Notes: generated from the sequence alone by a model not told the origin. A stretch of 54,466 nucleotides of DNA from Pseudogracilibacillus sp037892545 (GCF_037892545.1 NZ_JBBKBG010000015.1:1-54466), one strand, 5' to 3'. Positions 25,121-34,767 are shown, counted from the stretch's first letter. Program-made: numbers and translations.

Positions 25121-26330
25121 AGGAGATACGATTAAACAAATTGCTCCAGAAATAAATATGGAAGTAGAAAGAGTTGTTGATTGTACAGGAAAGTTAGTGA
25201 CACCGGGATTTATTGATGTTCATATTCATTTACGCGAACCAGGCGGGGAACATAAAGAAACGATTAAAACAGGTACAGAAGCAGCAGCTCGTGGTGGATA
25301 TACGACGGTTTGTTCAATGCCTAATACAAACCCAGTACCAGATAGTGTAGAAGAGGTAGAAAGGTTATTTGACCGTATTAAGAAAGATGCTGTCATTCGC
25401 GTGTTGCCATATGCAGCAATTACGAAAGGATTAAAAGGAGAAGAACGAACAGATATTTCAGCATTAAGTAAAACAGACATTTTTGCTTTTACAGATGATG
25501 GAGTTGGTATCCAAACGGCGGGTCAAATGTTAGAGGCGATGCAAGAAGCGGCAGCAAATGACCGTGCAATTGTGGCACATTGTGAAGATAACTCGATTCT
25601 TTATGGAGGAGCAGTACATGAAGGGAATGTGAGTAAACGTTTAGGTTTACCAGGTATTTTAAATGCATGTGAATCCGTACAAATTGCACGTGATGTATTA
25701 TTAGCAGAAACTGCAAATTGTCATTACCATGTTTGTCACGTAAGTACGAAGGAATCTGTCCGTGTCATTCGTGATGCAAAAAGAGCTGGGATTCGTGTAA
25801 CAGCAGAAGTAAGTCCGCATCACTTATTATTAACAGAAGATGATATTAAAGAAGATAATGCTGATTGGAAAATGAATCCACCTTTACGTGCAAAAGCTGA
25901 TAGAGATGCATTATTAGAAGGTTTACTTGACGGCACAATTGATTTTGTCGCGACAGACCATGCGCCACACGCTGCAGATGAAAAAGCGGTAGGTATGGCT
26001 AAGGCTCCATTCGGTATTGTCGGTTTAGAAACAGCATTTCCGTTATTGTACACACATTTAGTAAAAACCGGAAAAATGACATTACAACATCTAGTGGATG
26101 CTTTTACACGTTTACCAGCAGAAGTATTTCATATGCCATACGGGACATTAGAAGAAGGAAAAGTGGCAGATATTACCTTAGTGGATTTAGATAAAGAAAT
26201 GGTTATTGACAGAAAAGATTTTGTATCTAAAAGTAAAAATACTCCTTTTGATGGATGGGAAGTTGTAGGTATTCCAGTAATGACGATCGCAGCAGGAAAA
26301 GTCGTATATGAGGATGGTAAAGATGACTAA
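25047..26330 (+). CDS. pyrC: Dihydroorotase
   Basis: Zinc amidohydrolase cyclising carbamoyl-aspartate to dihydroorotate. 427 residues (428 in B. subtilis). Metal ligands are seen in His-Ile-His-Leu-Arg-Glu (near 59-61), Asp-Asp-Gly-Val-Gly (near 151), His-Cys-Glu-Asp (near 178), His-Tyr-His-Val-Cys-His (near 231) and Thr-Asp-His-Ala-Pro-His (near 304). The start is ATG 25047 (or 25053) after GGGGGA, inside the pyrB reading frame. The pyrC end overlaps carA by eight bases. Confidence 0.97.
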   Translation: MNMILKNATVLSGDNHLQKCDLLIEGDTIKQIAPEINMEVERVVDCTGKLVTPGFIDVHIHLREPGGEHKETIKTGTEAAARGGYTTVCSMPNTNPVPDSVEEVERLFDRIKKDAVIRVLPYAAITKGLKGEERTDISALSKTDIFAFTDDGVGIQTAGQMLEAMQEAAANDRAIVAHCEDNSILYGGAVHEGNVSKRLGLPGILNACESVQIARDVLLAETANCHYHVCHVSTKESVRVIRDAKRAGIRVTAEVSPHHLLLTEDDIKEDNADWKMNPPLRAKADRDALLEGLLDGTIDFVATDHAPHAADEKAVGMAKAPFGIVGLETAFPLLYTHLVKTGKMTLQHLVDAFTRLPAEVFHMPYGTLEEGKVADITLVDLDKEMVIDRKDFVSKSKNTPFDGWEVVGIPVMTIAAGKVVYEDGKDD

Positions 26331-27420
26331 AAGAAAATTAATTTTAGAAGATGGAACAACTTTTGTTGGAGAAGCTTTCGGAAGTGAATGTGTCACAGAA
26401 GGAGAAGTTATTTTCAATACAGGAATGACTGGATACCAAGAAATTATGACAGATCCAAACTATTTAGGACATATTGCTGTAATGACATATCCTTCTATCG
26501 GATCTTATGGAATAAATCGTGATGACTTTGAATCTATTACACCATTTATAAATGGAATTATTACGAAAGAAGTAAATGATGAACCATCAAACTTCAGAAG
26601 TGAGGAAACATTAGACTCTTTTATGAAAAGATATCAAATACCTGGAATCGCTGGGATTGATACACGTATGTTAACGAGATTGCTACGCGATAAAGGCTCT
26701 ATGCGTGGAATGATTACAGATGCATCTACAACATTTGAGTCTGTTCAAGAAGTGCTAGAAAAAGAAGAAAAGAGCTTACTTGTTGAGAAAACATCCATTA
26801 CAAAGCCGTATATCGTACCAGGTGAAGGTGCAAGAGTCGTTATGATTGATTTAGGAATGAAACAAACGATTCTACATGAATTAACGAATTTACAATGTCA
26901 TGTGACAGTAGTTCCGTATCATACAAGTGCGGAGGATATTTTACGTTTCAAACCAGATGGGGTTCTATTATCAAATGGACCTGGAAATCCAACATTTGTA
27001 CAAACGACGAGGGAAACAGTTCATGCTTTGTTAGGGAAGATTCCTATTTTCGGCATAGGATTGGGACATCAAATATTTGCGCAAGCATGTGGGGCAAACA
27101 TTACAAAATTAAAACACGGAAATTACGGAAATAGTTTTCCAGTGAAAGATTTAACGATCGATAAAACATGGATTACGACACAGAGCCGTCAATACCACGT
27201 AGAGGAAGCTTCGATAGAAAATACAGATTTAACTATTACATTTCGTTCCTTAAATGATGATACGGTGGAAGGTTTAAGACATAAAAAGTATGATGCTTTT
27301 TCTGTACAATTTAATCCAGAAGGAGCACCAGGTTCTAACGATACAAAATATTTATTCGAACAATTTATTCAAATGATGAAACAAAACAGGGTAAAAAATG
27401 GAGGCCAACAACATGCCTAG
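26323..27420 (+). CDS. carA: Carbamoyl-phosphate synthase small subunit with a degenerate glutaminase site
   Basis: Normally hydrolyses glutamine and passes ammonia to CarB. The 365 residues cover the N-terminal CarA domain and a full class I amidotransferase domain, but the active site is lost. The nucleophile elbow reads Phe-Gly-Ile-Gly246-Leu-Gly-His-Gln instead of Ile-Cys-Leu. The catalytic His of His-Pro-Glu is Asn331, with Glu333 kept. The glutamine-contact Gln-Asn-His-Gly is Gln-Ser-Arg-Gln (287-290), and Asp-Pro-Ser-Tyr is Asp-Pro-Asn46-Tyr. The conserved His-Arg-Gly..Asn-His-Pro is also changed. The frame is open and full length, so this is not simple decay; it probably serves as a structural partner of CarB. 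ATG 26323 follows GAGGATGG. Corresponds to pyrAA. Confidence 0.93.
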   Translation: MTKRKLILEDGTTFVGEAFGSECVTEGEVIFNTGMTGYQEIMTDPNYLGHIAVMTYPSIGSYGINRDDFESITPFINGIITKEVNDEPSNFRSEETLDSFMKRYQIPGIAGIDTRMLTRLLRDKGSMRGMITDASTTFESVQEVLEKEEKSLLVEKTSITKPYIVPGEGARVVMIDLGMKQTILHELTNLQCHVTVVPYHTSAEDILRFKPDGVLLSNGPGNPTFVQTTRETVHALLGKIPIFGIGLGHQIFAQACGANITKLKHGNYGNSFPVKDLTIDKTWITTQSRQYHVEEASIENTDLTITFRSLNDDTVEGLRHKKYDAFSVQFNPEGAPGSNDTKYLFEQFIQMMKQNRVKNGGQQHA

Positions 27421-30400
27421 AAATGAAAACATTGAAAAGATCTTAGTCATTGGTTCAGGACCAATTGTAATCGGACAAGCGGCGGAATTTGATTATTCTG
27501 GAACTCAAGCTTGTCATGCTTTAAAAGAAGAAGGATATGAAGTTATTTTAGCAAATTCGAATCCAGCAACAATCATGACAGACTTTACAGTCGCAGATAA
27601 AGTATATATGGAACCACTTACTGTTGAATTTTTAAGTAAAATTATTCGTAAGGAGCGTCCTTGTGCAATATTACCAACATTAGGTGGTCAAACAGGGTTA
27701 AACTTAGCAATAGCATTAGATGAATCAGGGATTTTAGAACAATTCAATGTACAACTTTTAGGTACTTCATTAGAAGCGATTGAAAAAGCGGAGGACCGTG
27801 AAAAGTTCCGTTCATTAATGGAGGAATTAAATGAACCAGTACCTCCAAGTGATATCGTAAATACGGTAGAAGCAGCAGTACATTTTGCAGAAGAAATCGG
27901 TTATCCTGTTATCGTTCGTCCAGCATTTACTTTAGGTGGTACAGGTGGTGGAATGTGTGATAGCCGGGAAGAATTAGAACATATTGTTAAAAATGGTTTA
28001 GCATTATCACCTGTAAATCAATGTTTAATAGAAAAAAGTATTGCAGGTTTTAAAGAAATTGAATATGAAGTTATTCGTGATAAAAAGGATCAAGCAATAG
28101 TCGTTTGTAACATGGAAAATATTGATCCAGTGGGGATTCATACAGGGGATTCGATCGTTGTAGCTCCGTCTGTGACATTATCAGATAAAGAGTATCAAAT
28201 GTTGCGTCGGGTTTCATTGAAATTAATACGTGCATTAGAAATTGAAGGTGGGTGTAACGTACAATTAGCGTTAGATCCTCATAGTTTCCAGTATTATATT
28301 ATTGAAGTGAATCCACGTGTAAGTCGTTCATCTGCGTTAGCTTCCAAAGCGACAGGGTACCCAATTGCTAAAATTGCCGCTAAAATTGCAGTCGGATTAA
28401 CATTAGATGAAATTAAAAATCCAATTACAGAAACGACCTATGCTTGTTTTGAGCCTCAATTAGATTATGTAGTGACAAAATTCCCGCGTTTTCCATTTGA
28501 TAAATTTACATCCGGAGACCGTAAATTAGGAACACAGATGAAAGCGACAGGAGAAATTATGGCGATTGGACGAAACCTTGAGGAATCTTTCTTAAAAGGT
28601 GTTCGTTCATTAGAAGTAGGAAATGGAGACTTTCATTTAACTAAATTAAATGATGTGGCACAGGATGTATTATTAACACGAGTTGTAAAAGCAGATGACG
28701 AAAGAATGTTCGTCTTAGCTGAATTATTACGCCGTGGAATGACAATTGAAGAAATACATGCATTAACGAAAATTGATTTCCTTTTCTTACGTAAAATTAA
28801 ACATATTATTGATTTAGAAGAACAATTAAAAGAAGCAAAATTTGATCAGGAAATGGTTGAACGAGTGAAACGTTACGGATTTTCAGATACGCAAATTGCA
28901 CGTGTATGGGGCGTGGAGGAAGAAGAGGTATATGAATTCCGTAAACAACATCAAATTCTACCTGTATACAAAATGGTCGACACATGTGCAGCGGCATACG
29001 AATCAAAGGCGCCATATTTTTACAGTACGTATGAACAGGAAAATGAGTCTGTAAAAACAGAGCGAGAAAAAGTACTCGTTTTAGGTTCTGGGCCAATTCG
29101 AATCGGACAAGGAATTGAATTTGACTATGCGACAGTACATTCTGTTTTAGCGATACAAGAAATGGGTTATGAAGCGATTATTATGAATAATAACCCTGAA
29201 ACAGTATCAACCGATTTTTCTATTTCGGATAAGTTATATTTTGAACCATTAACATTAGAAGATGTCATGCACGTAGTGGAATTAGAACAACCATTAGGTG
29301 TAATCGTTCAGTTTGGTGGTCAAACAGCAATCAACTTAGCGGCAGGTTTAAAAGCACGTGGTGTGAATATTCTAGGTACAAGCTTAGAAGCAATTGACCG
29401 TGCGGAAGACCGTGAAAAGTTTGAAGCTTTATTAGAAAAATTAAACTTAATTCGTCCAAATGGAAAAGCAGTAACAAAAAAAGAAATCGTTGTAGAGACA
29501 GCGAATCATATTGGCTACCCTGTTTTAGTTCGACCGTCTTATGTGATTGGTGGAAGTCAAATGGAAATTGTCTATAACGATGAGGAATTAAACAATTATT
29601 TAAATAAAGTAACGACCATTAATCCTGATAAACCATTATTAATCGATCAATATATAACAGGGATCGAAGTGGATATTGATGCCATTAGCGATGGAGAGAC
29701 GACATTTGTTCCGGGGATTATGGAACATATCGAACGATCAGGTGTGCACTCAGGAGACTCGATTGCCGTATATCCACCACAACGTTTAAGCGATGCGGTG
29801 AAACAAAAATGTTTAGAAGCGACAGATAAAATAGCGAAAGAATTAAACGTAGTTGGATTATTAAACATCCAGTTTATTATTAAAGAGGAAGATGTGTATG
29901 TAATTGAAGTGAACCCAAGAGCATCACGTACGATTCCTTTCTTAAGTAAAATTACTGGTGTAACGATGGCTAATATTGCTACCCGTGCAATTTTAGGTGA
30001 AAAACTAGCAAATAAAGGATTAAAAACGGAAATCTTACCAGAATGTGAAAATGTGTATGTAAAATTACCGGTGTTCTCCTTTGAGAAATTACGTAGTGTT
30101 GATACGACACTTGGGCCTGAAATGAAATCAACAGGGGAAGCAATTGGTTATGACAAAACATTAGAAAAGGCATTATATAAAGGCCTAATCGCTTCAGGCT
30201 TAAAGATTCCACATGAAGGTTCTGTATTAATGACAGTGGCAGATAAAGATAAACAGGAAGCATTTGAGATTGCCGAACGTTTTCATGACTTAGGTTTCCA
30301 AATTTATGCGACAGAAGGTACAGCGAAATATCTACAAAATGAAGGACTACGTGTAACGGCAGTAGATAAAATTGGAAGTATAGATACGAATGTACTTTCC

Positions 30401-30607
30401 CTTATTACGAATGGAGAAGTCCAATTTGTTATCAATACTTTAACATCTGGAAAACAAACACGCTCAGACGGATTTAGAATTCGTCGGGAAGCCGTTGAAC
30501 ATGGTATTATTAGTTTAACGAACTTAGATACAGCAGAAGCGATTGTCAATGTGATTGAATCCACAACATTTAGTGCGAACAGAATGGTAGATAAAGGGGC
30601 ATTATAA
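27413..30607 (+). CDS. carB: Carbamoyl-phosphate synthase large subunit
   Basis: Makes carbamoyl phosphate from bicarbonate, two ATP and ammonia. About 1064 residues in the normal order: first ATP-grasp half (Gly-Gly-Thr-Gly-Gly-Gly loop; Asn-Pro-Arg-Val-Ser-Arg-Ser-Ser-Ala), oligomerisation domain, second ATP-grasp half (Asn-Pro-Arg-Ala-Ser-Arg-Thr), and a C-terminal MGS-like allosteric domain ending near Ile-Arg-Arg-Glu-Ala-Val. All key ATP-site residues I could check look normal, in contrast to CarA. ATG 27413 follows TGGAGG; an ATG at 27398 lies in that site. Overlaps carA by eight bases. Corresponds to pyrAB. Confidence 0.97.
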   Translation: MPRNENIEKILVIGSGPIVIGQAAEFDYSGTQACHALKEEGYEVILANSNPATIMTDFTVADKVYMEPLTVEFLSKIIRKERPCAILPTLGGQTGLNLAIALDESGILEQFNVQLLGTSLEAIEKAEDREKFRSLMEELNEPVPPSDIVNTVEAAVHFAEEIGYPVIVRPAFTLGGTGGGMCDSREELEHIVKNGLALSPVNQCLIEKSIAGFKEIEYEVIRDKKDQAIVVCNMENIDPVGIHTGDSIVVAPSVTLSDKEYQMLRRVSLKLIRALEIEGGCNVQLALDPHSFQYYIIEVNPRVSRSSALASKATGYPIAKIAAKIAVGLTLDEIKNPITETTYACFEPQLDYVVTKFPRFPFDKFTSGDRKLGTQMKATGEIMAIGRNLEESFLKGVRSLEVGNGDFHLTKLNDVAQDVLLTRVVKADDERMFVLAELLRRGMTIEEIHALTKIDFLFLRKIKHIIDLEEQLKEAKFDQEMVERVKRYGFSDTQIARVWGVEEEEVYEFRKQHQILPVYKMVDTCAAAYESKAPYFYSTYEQENESVKTEREKVLVLGSGPIRIGQGIEFDYATVHSVLAIQEMGYEAIIMNNNPETVSTDFSISDKLYFEPLTLEDVMHVVELEQPLGVIVQFGGQTAINLAAGLKARGVNILGTSLEAIDRAEDREKFEALLEKLNLIRPNGKAVTKKEIVVETANHIGYPVLVRPSYVIGGSQMEIVYNDEELNNYLNKVTTINPDKPLLIDQYITGIEVDIDAISDGETTFVPGIMEHIERSGVHSGDSIAVYPPQRLSDAVKQKCLEATDKIAKELNVVGLLNIQFIIKEEDVYVIEVNPRASRTIPFLSKITGVTMANIATRAILGEKLANKGLKTEILPECENVYVKLPVFSFEKLRSVDTTLGPEMKSTGEAIGYDKTLEKALYKGLIASGLKIPHEGSVLMTVADKDKQEAFEIAERFHDLGFQIYATEGTAKYLQNEGLRVTAVDKIGSIDTNVLSLITNGEVQFVINTLTSGKQTRSDGFRIRREAVEHGIISLTNLDTAEAIVNVIESTTFSANRMVDKGAL

Positions 30608-30609
30608 GC

Positions 30610-31368
30610 ATGATAAAAAAAGAAACGATGAAAATCATTTCAATTAATGTAATTGCCAAAGAAACAGTAGAAATGGTTTTACAAAATGAGTATATTAGTG
30701 AAAATGCAGCTCCAGGACAATTTTTGCATATCTCCGTATCGGGATGTACGTTAAGACGGCCGCTATCCATTGCGGCTGTGAACCGTACTGCTATGACGGT
30801 AACCATTTTATTTAAAATAATTGGAAAAGGTACGAAACGATTAAGTGAATACGTCGAAGGGGAAACGGTTGATGTGTTGGGACCTGCTGGAAATGGATTT
30901 CCTTTAAAAAACTTGTCGAAAAAGGATAAAGTTTTATTAATCGGTGGAGGTATTGGTGTCCCACCGTTATATTTTTTAGGATGTACATTGAAAGAGTTGG
31001 GGTATGATGTACAAGCAGTAATTGGTTTTCAATCGAAAGATTTTGTCTTTTATGAAGAACGATTTAAAAAATTGGGCGAAACAATCGTTGTAACGAATGA
31101 TGGTTCTTACGGTGAAAAAGGTTTTGTTACAGATATGGTTGATAAAATAACTTCATTTGATCGTTATTATTCTTGCGGTCCAGCTCCGATGCTGAAAGCT
31201 GTAACGAATACATTTCAAGATAAGGAAGGATACTTATCTTTTGAAGAGCGTATGGGATGTGGTATTGGGGCATGTTATGCGTGTATCATACCGACAAACG
31301 ATGGCTCCAATTATAAGAAGATTTGTCAAGATGGTCCAGTATTTCGTGCAGAAGAGGTGAGTTTATAA
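30610..31368 (+). CDS. pyrK: Dihydroorotate dehydrogenase electron transfer subunit
   Basis: FAD and [2Fe-2S] subunit that passes electrons from PyrD to NAD+. 252 residues: FAD-binding barrel with Leu-Arg-Arg-Pro-Leu-Ser-Ile, nucleotide-binding Gly-Gly-Gly-Ile-Gly-Val-Pro-Pro-Leu, and the C-terminal cluster site Cys-Gly-Ile-Gly-Ala-Cys-Tyr-Ala-Cys followed later by a fourth Cys. Starts two bases after carB; its stop overlaps the pyrD start by one base (TAATG). Confidence 0.96.
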   Translation: MIKKETMKIISINVIAKETVEMVLQNEYISENAAPGQFLHISVSGCTLRRPLSIAAVNRTAMTVTILFKIIGKGTKRLSEYVEGETVDVLGPAGNGFPLKNLSKKDKVLLIGGGIGVPPLYFLGCTLKELGYDVQAVIGFQSKDFVFYEERFKKLGETIVVTNDGSYGEKGFVTDMVDKITSFDRYYSCGPAPMLKAVTNTFQDKEGYLSFEERMGCGIGACYACIIPTNDGSNYKKICQDGPVFRAEEVSL

Positions 31369-32282
31369 TGGATTTATCTGTATCATTACCAGGTTTGGAA
31401 CTAAAAAATCCGATCATGCCTGCTTCAGGTTGTTTCGGGTTTGGGAGAGAGTATAGTCAGTTTTATGACTTAAGTAAGCTTGGTGCAGTCATTATGAAAG
31501 CAGCGACTGGAAAGGAACGATTAGGAAATCCAACACCTCGTGTAGCAGAAACGGCTTCAGGTATGTTGAACGCAATTGGGTTACAAAATCCAGGCGTAGA
31601 AAAAATTGTGGAAACAGAAATTCCCTTTTTAAGTAAATTTCATATACCGATTATCGCTAATGTTTCAGGTAGTACGATGGAAGAATATGTGAATGTTGCA
31701 ACCGTTCTAAATGAAGCTGAAGATTTACGGGCGATTGAACTAAATATTTCTTGTCCAAATGTAAAAGAGGGAGGAATTCAGTTCGGAATCGACCCTCATA
31801 TGGCCGCTACAGTAACAGAAAAAGTGAAGCAGGCGAGTAATGTACCGGTTTATGTCAAATTATCTCCCAATGTAACGAATATTGTGGATATGGCAAAAGC
31901 GATTGAAGCCGCTGGAGCTGACGGTTTATCCATGATCAATACATTAACTGGCATGCAAATTCATTTGCCAACACGTAAACCAGTAATTGCGAATAAAACA
32001 GGGGGCTTATCCGGTCCAGCTATTAAACCAGTGGCAATTCGGATGATTTACGAAGTGAAACAACATGTAAACATTCCGATTATTGGAATGGGCGGAATTG
32101 AAACCGCAGAAGATGTGTTAGAATTTTTACTTGCAGGTGCAGATGCAGTAGCAGTGGGGACAGCAAATTTTCAAAATCCATTTGTATGCCCAGAAATTAT
32201 TGATGCATTACCTAAAGTATTAGAAACATATGGATTTTCATCCGTAAAAGAAGCAACTGGAGGAGCGCACAAGCATGAATAA
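31368..32282 (+). CDS. pyrD: Dihydroorotate dehydrogenase, class 1B catalytic subunit
   Basis: FMN enzyme oxidising dihydroorotate to orotate, in complex with PyrK. About 304 residues. The class 1 catalytic cysteine is in Leu-Asn-Ile-Ser-Cys-Pro-Asn-Val; the FMN phosphate site is Gly-Met-Gly-Gly-Ile near 244 and Val-Gly-Thr-Ala-Asn-Phe near 264. ATG 31368 is chosen for GAGGTGA upstream; a longer frame overlapping pyrK has no site. Presence of PyrK identifies type 1B, NAD-linked. It overlaps pyrF by eight bases. Confidence 0.97.
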   Translation: MDLSVSLPGLELKNPIMPASGCFGFGREYSQFYDLSKLGAVIMKAATGKERLGNPTPRVAETASGMLNAIGLQNPGVEKIVETEIPFLSKFHIPIIANVSGSTMEEYVNVATVLNEAEDLRAIELNISCPNVKEGGIQFGIDPHMAATVTEKVKQASNVPVYVKLSPNVTNIVDMAKAIEAAGADGLSMINTLTGMQIHLPTRKPVIANKTGGLSGPAIKPVAIRMIYEVKQHVNIPIIGMGGIETAEDVLEFLLAGADAVAVGTANFQNPFVCPEIIDALPKVLETYGFSSVKEATGGAHKHE

Positions 32283-32982
32283 TGGAATGTATTTAGCGTT
32301 AGACTTTCCGACGTGGGAAATGTCCAAACAATTTTTAGAAGAAAATAATTTGCATGAAGTTCCAGTGAAAGTAGGTATGGAACTTTTTTATCGCGAAGGT
32401 ATGTATGTTATTGAAGAATTGAAAAAAAGAAATCATCCAATATTTTTAGATTTAAAATTACATGATATTCCAACGACGGTCATGCGTGCAATGAAAAACT
32501 TAGCACATGCGGAAGTAGATCTTGTGAATGTACATGCAATCGGTGGAAGTGAAATGATTAAACGCGCTAAAGAAGGATTAACGAGTGTGCATGATAAAAC
32601 GAAATTAATTGCCGTTACCATTTTAACGTCGATGGATGAAATGGAAATGTCACGTGACTTACGTTTACCGAACAATATTAATGATAATGTGTTACACTTA
32701 TCTACGTTAGCTAAACAAAGTGGTGCAGATGGTGTCGTTTGTTCGGTACATGAAGTACGAGCGATTAAAGAGGCTTGCTCCAATGAATTTTTAACGGTAA
32801 CACCTGGTATTCGTCTAATGAATTCAAAAGATGATGATCAAAAACGAGTTGCAACACCAGCGATGGCAAAAGAACTAAATTCGGATTATATCGTAATAGG
32901 AAGAAGTATTACAAAGGCAGAGCAGCCGTTTGCTGCATATAAGCAAGCGTTGGAGGAGTGGGAACATGGAATTACAAAATAA
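32275..32982 (+). CDS. pyrF: Orotidine-5'-phosphate decarboxylase
   Basis: Decarboxylates OMP to UMP, the last step of the pathway. 235 residues, a TIM barrel. The catalytic Asp-Leu-Lys-Leu-His-Asp-Ile-Pro motif is near 59-66, and the phosphate site Tyr-Ile-Val-Ile-Gly-Arg-Ser-Ile is near 204-211. Start ATG lies inside pyrD with GGAGGAG upstream. It overlaps pyrE by 17 bases. Confidence 0.97.
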   Translation: MNNGMYLALDFPTWEMSKQFLEENNLHEVPVKVGMELFYREGMYVIEELKKRNHPIFLDLKLHDIPTTVMRAMKNLAHAEVDLVNVHAIGGSEMIKRAKEGLTSVHDKTKLIAVTILTSMDEMEMSRDLRLPNNINDNVLHLSTLAKQSGADGVVCSVHEVRAIKEACSNEFLTVTPGIRLMNSKDDDQKRVATPAMAKELNSDYIVIGRSITKAEQPFAAYKQALEEWEHGITK

Positions 32983-33580
32983 AGTAGCGAGAGCATTGTT
33001 AGAAATTGAAGCAGTTCAAATTAAAACAGATGGGTACTTTACTTGGACATCAGGGATTCAGTCGCCAATTTATTGTGATAACCGTCTAACGATGTCATAT
33101 CCTGAAATTCGAACACAAATTGCGAAAGCTTTTGCAGAAAAATTGGTGGAATTAAATATGACACCGGATGTGATTGCAGGTTGTGCTACAGCTGGAATCC
33201 CCCATGCGGCTTGGCTTGCAGATGAATTAAATGTTCCAATGGCATATGTTCGTTCAAAACCAAAAGGACACGGGAAAGGAAATCAAATTGAGGGAAAGGT
33301 TGAAAAGGGTCAAAAAATTATAGTAATTGAAGACTTAATTTCTACTGGTGGCTCCTCTATTGATGTGGCAAATGTGTTACGTGAAGAAGGGGCAGATGTC
33401 CTAGGCGTGTTTGCTATCTTCACTTATGGATTACAAAAAGCAGTGGAACGATTCAAGCAAGAAGATTTATTTATGGATACAATCACAAATTTCGATCATT
33501 TATTAGACGTTTTACAAGAAGATGGTAAAATAAATAGTGAGGATACATCTCGCTTATTAAAATGGCGTGATCAATTATAA
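32966..33580 (+). CDS. pyrE: Orotate phosphoribosyltransferase
   Basis: Joins orotate to PRPP giving OMP. About 204 residues, slightly shorter than the 216 of B. subtilis. PRPP motif Ile-Ile-Val-Ile-Glu-Asp-Leu-Ile-Ser-Thr-Gly-Gly-Ser-Ser near 115-128, and the flexible loop Lys-Pro-Lys-Gly-His-Gly-Lys-Gly near 97. ATG 32966 follows GGAGGAG; an in-frame ATG 36 bases earlier does not. Last enzyme gene of the operon; the LysR gene follows after 27 bases. Confidence 0.96.
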   Translation: MELQNKVARALLEIEAVQIKTDGYFTWTSGIQSPIYCDNRLTMSYPEIRTQIAKAFAEKLVELNMTPDVIAGCATAGIPHAAWLADELNVPMAYVRSKPKGHGKGNQIEGKVEKGQKIIVIEDLISTGGSSIDVANVLREEGADVLGVFAIFTYGLQKAVERFKQEDLFMDTITNFDHLLDVLQEDGKINSEDTSRLLKWRDQL

Positions 33581-33607
33581 AATACGATAGTAAAGTAGTG
33601 GTATGAA

Positions 33608-34468
33608 ATGAAAATTGATGATTATGAATTACTTATCCAATTAAATAAAATCGGAACGGTTCGGGGAACAGCAAAGGCAGTGTTAATTTCACAACCGGCA
33701 GTCTCACAAAGATTGAAATATATTGAGGAGTATTTTGGTGAACAAATTTTTATCCGTACATCAAAACGTTTAAAATTAACACCGAGTGGTGAAATCATTT
33801 TAAAACATGCTCAAGAAGTGGTAGAACGTGAAACGGAAATAAAAAATACATTAGCTGCATCTAGCATTGAAGTACGTGGTACGTTATCCATTGCTTGCTC
33901 ATCATTGATTAGTCAACGATATTTACCAACGATTTTGGCAAAGTTTACAAAGAAGTTCCCATTAGTATCTATTGATTTAGTAACTGGGATGAGTGAAAAT
34001 ATAAAACGTGATTTTAATAAATACCACATTACAATCGTACGTGGTGAAAAAATTAAAGATAGCACATCTGTATTATTGTTTAAAGATCCACTTTATATTT
34101 TTGATACAGAGCCATTTGAAAATAAAGAAGTGAAAAATCGCCCACTTATTTCATTCAAAAGTGATGACGATTTGCATGAGTTGATGAATCATTGGTTATT
34201 TTATCGTCAAGATCAAATCCAACCGATTCAAAAAATTAGTGTGGATCAAATTGAAACATGTAAGCAATTTATGAAGCAAGGACTCGGTATGGCTATTTTA
34301 CCGAAAAGTATTTCGAATAATTTAATGAATCAATATGCGCATTTACCATTAGAGATTGAAGGAGAGCCGATTACACGTGATACATGGCTTTGCTATCAAC
34401 CTGGTATGCGTAATTTACCACAAGTAAATAGTTTTATTGATTTGTTTTTAAGTGAAGAATTTGAATAA
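33608..34468 (+). CDS. LysR-family transcriptional regulator
   Basis: 286 residues: N-terminal winged helix-turn-helix (about 1-60, with Ser-Gln-Pro-Ala-Val-Ser-Gln-Arg-Leu-Lys), a linker helix, and a periplasmic-binding-fold effector domain (about 90-285, starting Gly-Thr-Leu-Ser-Ile-Ala-Cys-Ser-Ser). The effector is unknown. It is only 27 bp after pyrE with no terminator between, so it is probably co-transcribed with the pyr operon; that neither proves nor excludes a pyrimidine link. The ribosome-binding site is poor. In B. subtilis sulphate-assimilation genes follow pyrE, so a CysL-like role is one untested possibility. Confidence 0.88.
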   Translation: MKIDDYELLIQLNKIGTVRGTAKAVLISQPAVSQRLKYIEEYFGEQIFIRTSKRLKLTPSGEIILKHAQEVVERETEIKNTLAASSIEVRGTLSIACSSLISQRYLPTILAKFTKKFPLVSIDLVTGMSENIKRDFNKYHITIVRGEKIKDSTSVLLFKDPLYIFDTEPFENKEVKNRPLISFKSDDDLHELMNHWLFYRQDQIQPIQKISVDQIETCKQFMKQGLGMAILPKSISNNLMNQYAHLPLEIEGEPITRDTWLCYQPGMRNLPQVNSFIDLFLSEEFE

Positions 34469-34633
34469 ATATAGTTTAGCGAAAAATAACCTAGTTTCAA
34501 CTCTAATCATATAAAGATGTTTCTACAATGAATAGGGTTGTGGCAGAAATGATATGCTCCCATTAAGGTAGAAAGATTAAAAAAACAAAACATCTGATTA
34601 CTTTAGGGGGGCTTTTTCGGCTCTACCATATAT

Positions 34634-34665
34634 GGTGTTGGTGGAAATCCACTGGCACCTTTTTT
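34634..34665 (+). terminator. Terminator-like hairpin downstream of the pyr/LysR unit
   Basis: Eleven-base arms (34634-34644 and 34649-34659) pair through three G-U wobbles around AAAT and are followed by six T. It may end the pyr-LysR transcript, 165 bp after the LysR stop. Confidence 0.6.
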
Positions 34666-34767
34666 CTGTTATCAAAATAGAAAAAAAGTGAATGTCCCTT
34701 TATAATAAAATATTTGGATCGAAGCATTCGATCCATTATAGGAAGAAAGATGGGATATAAAAAGAAT

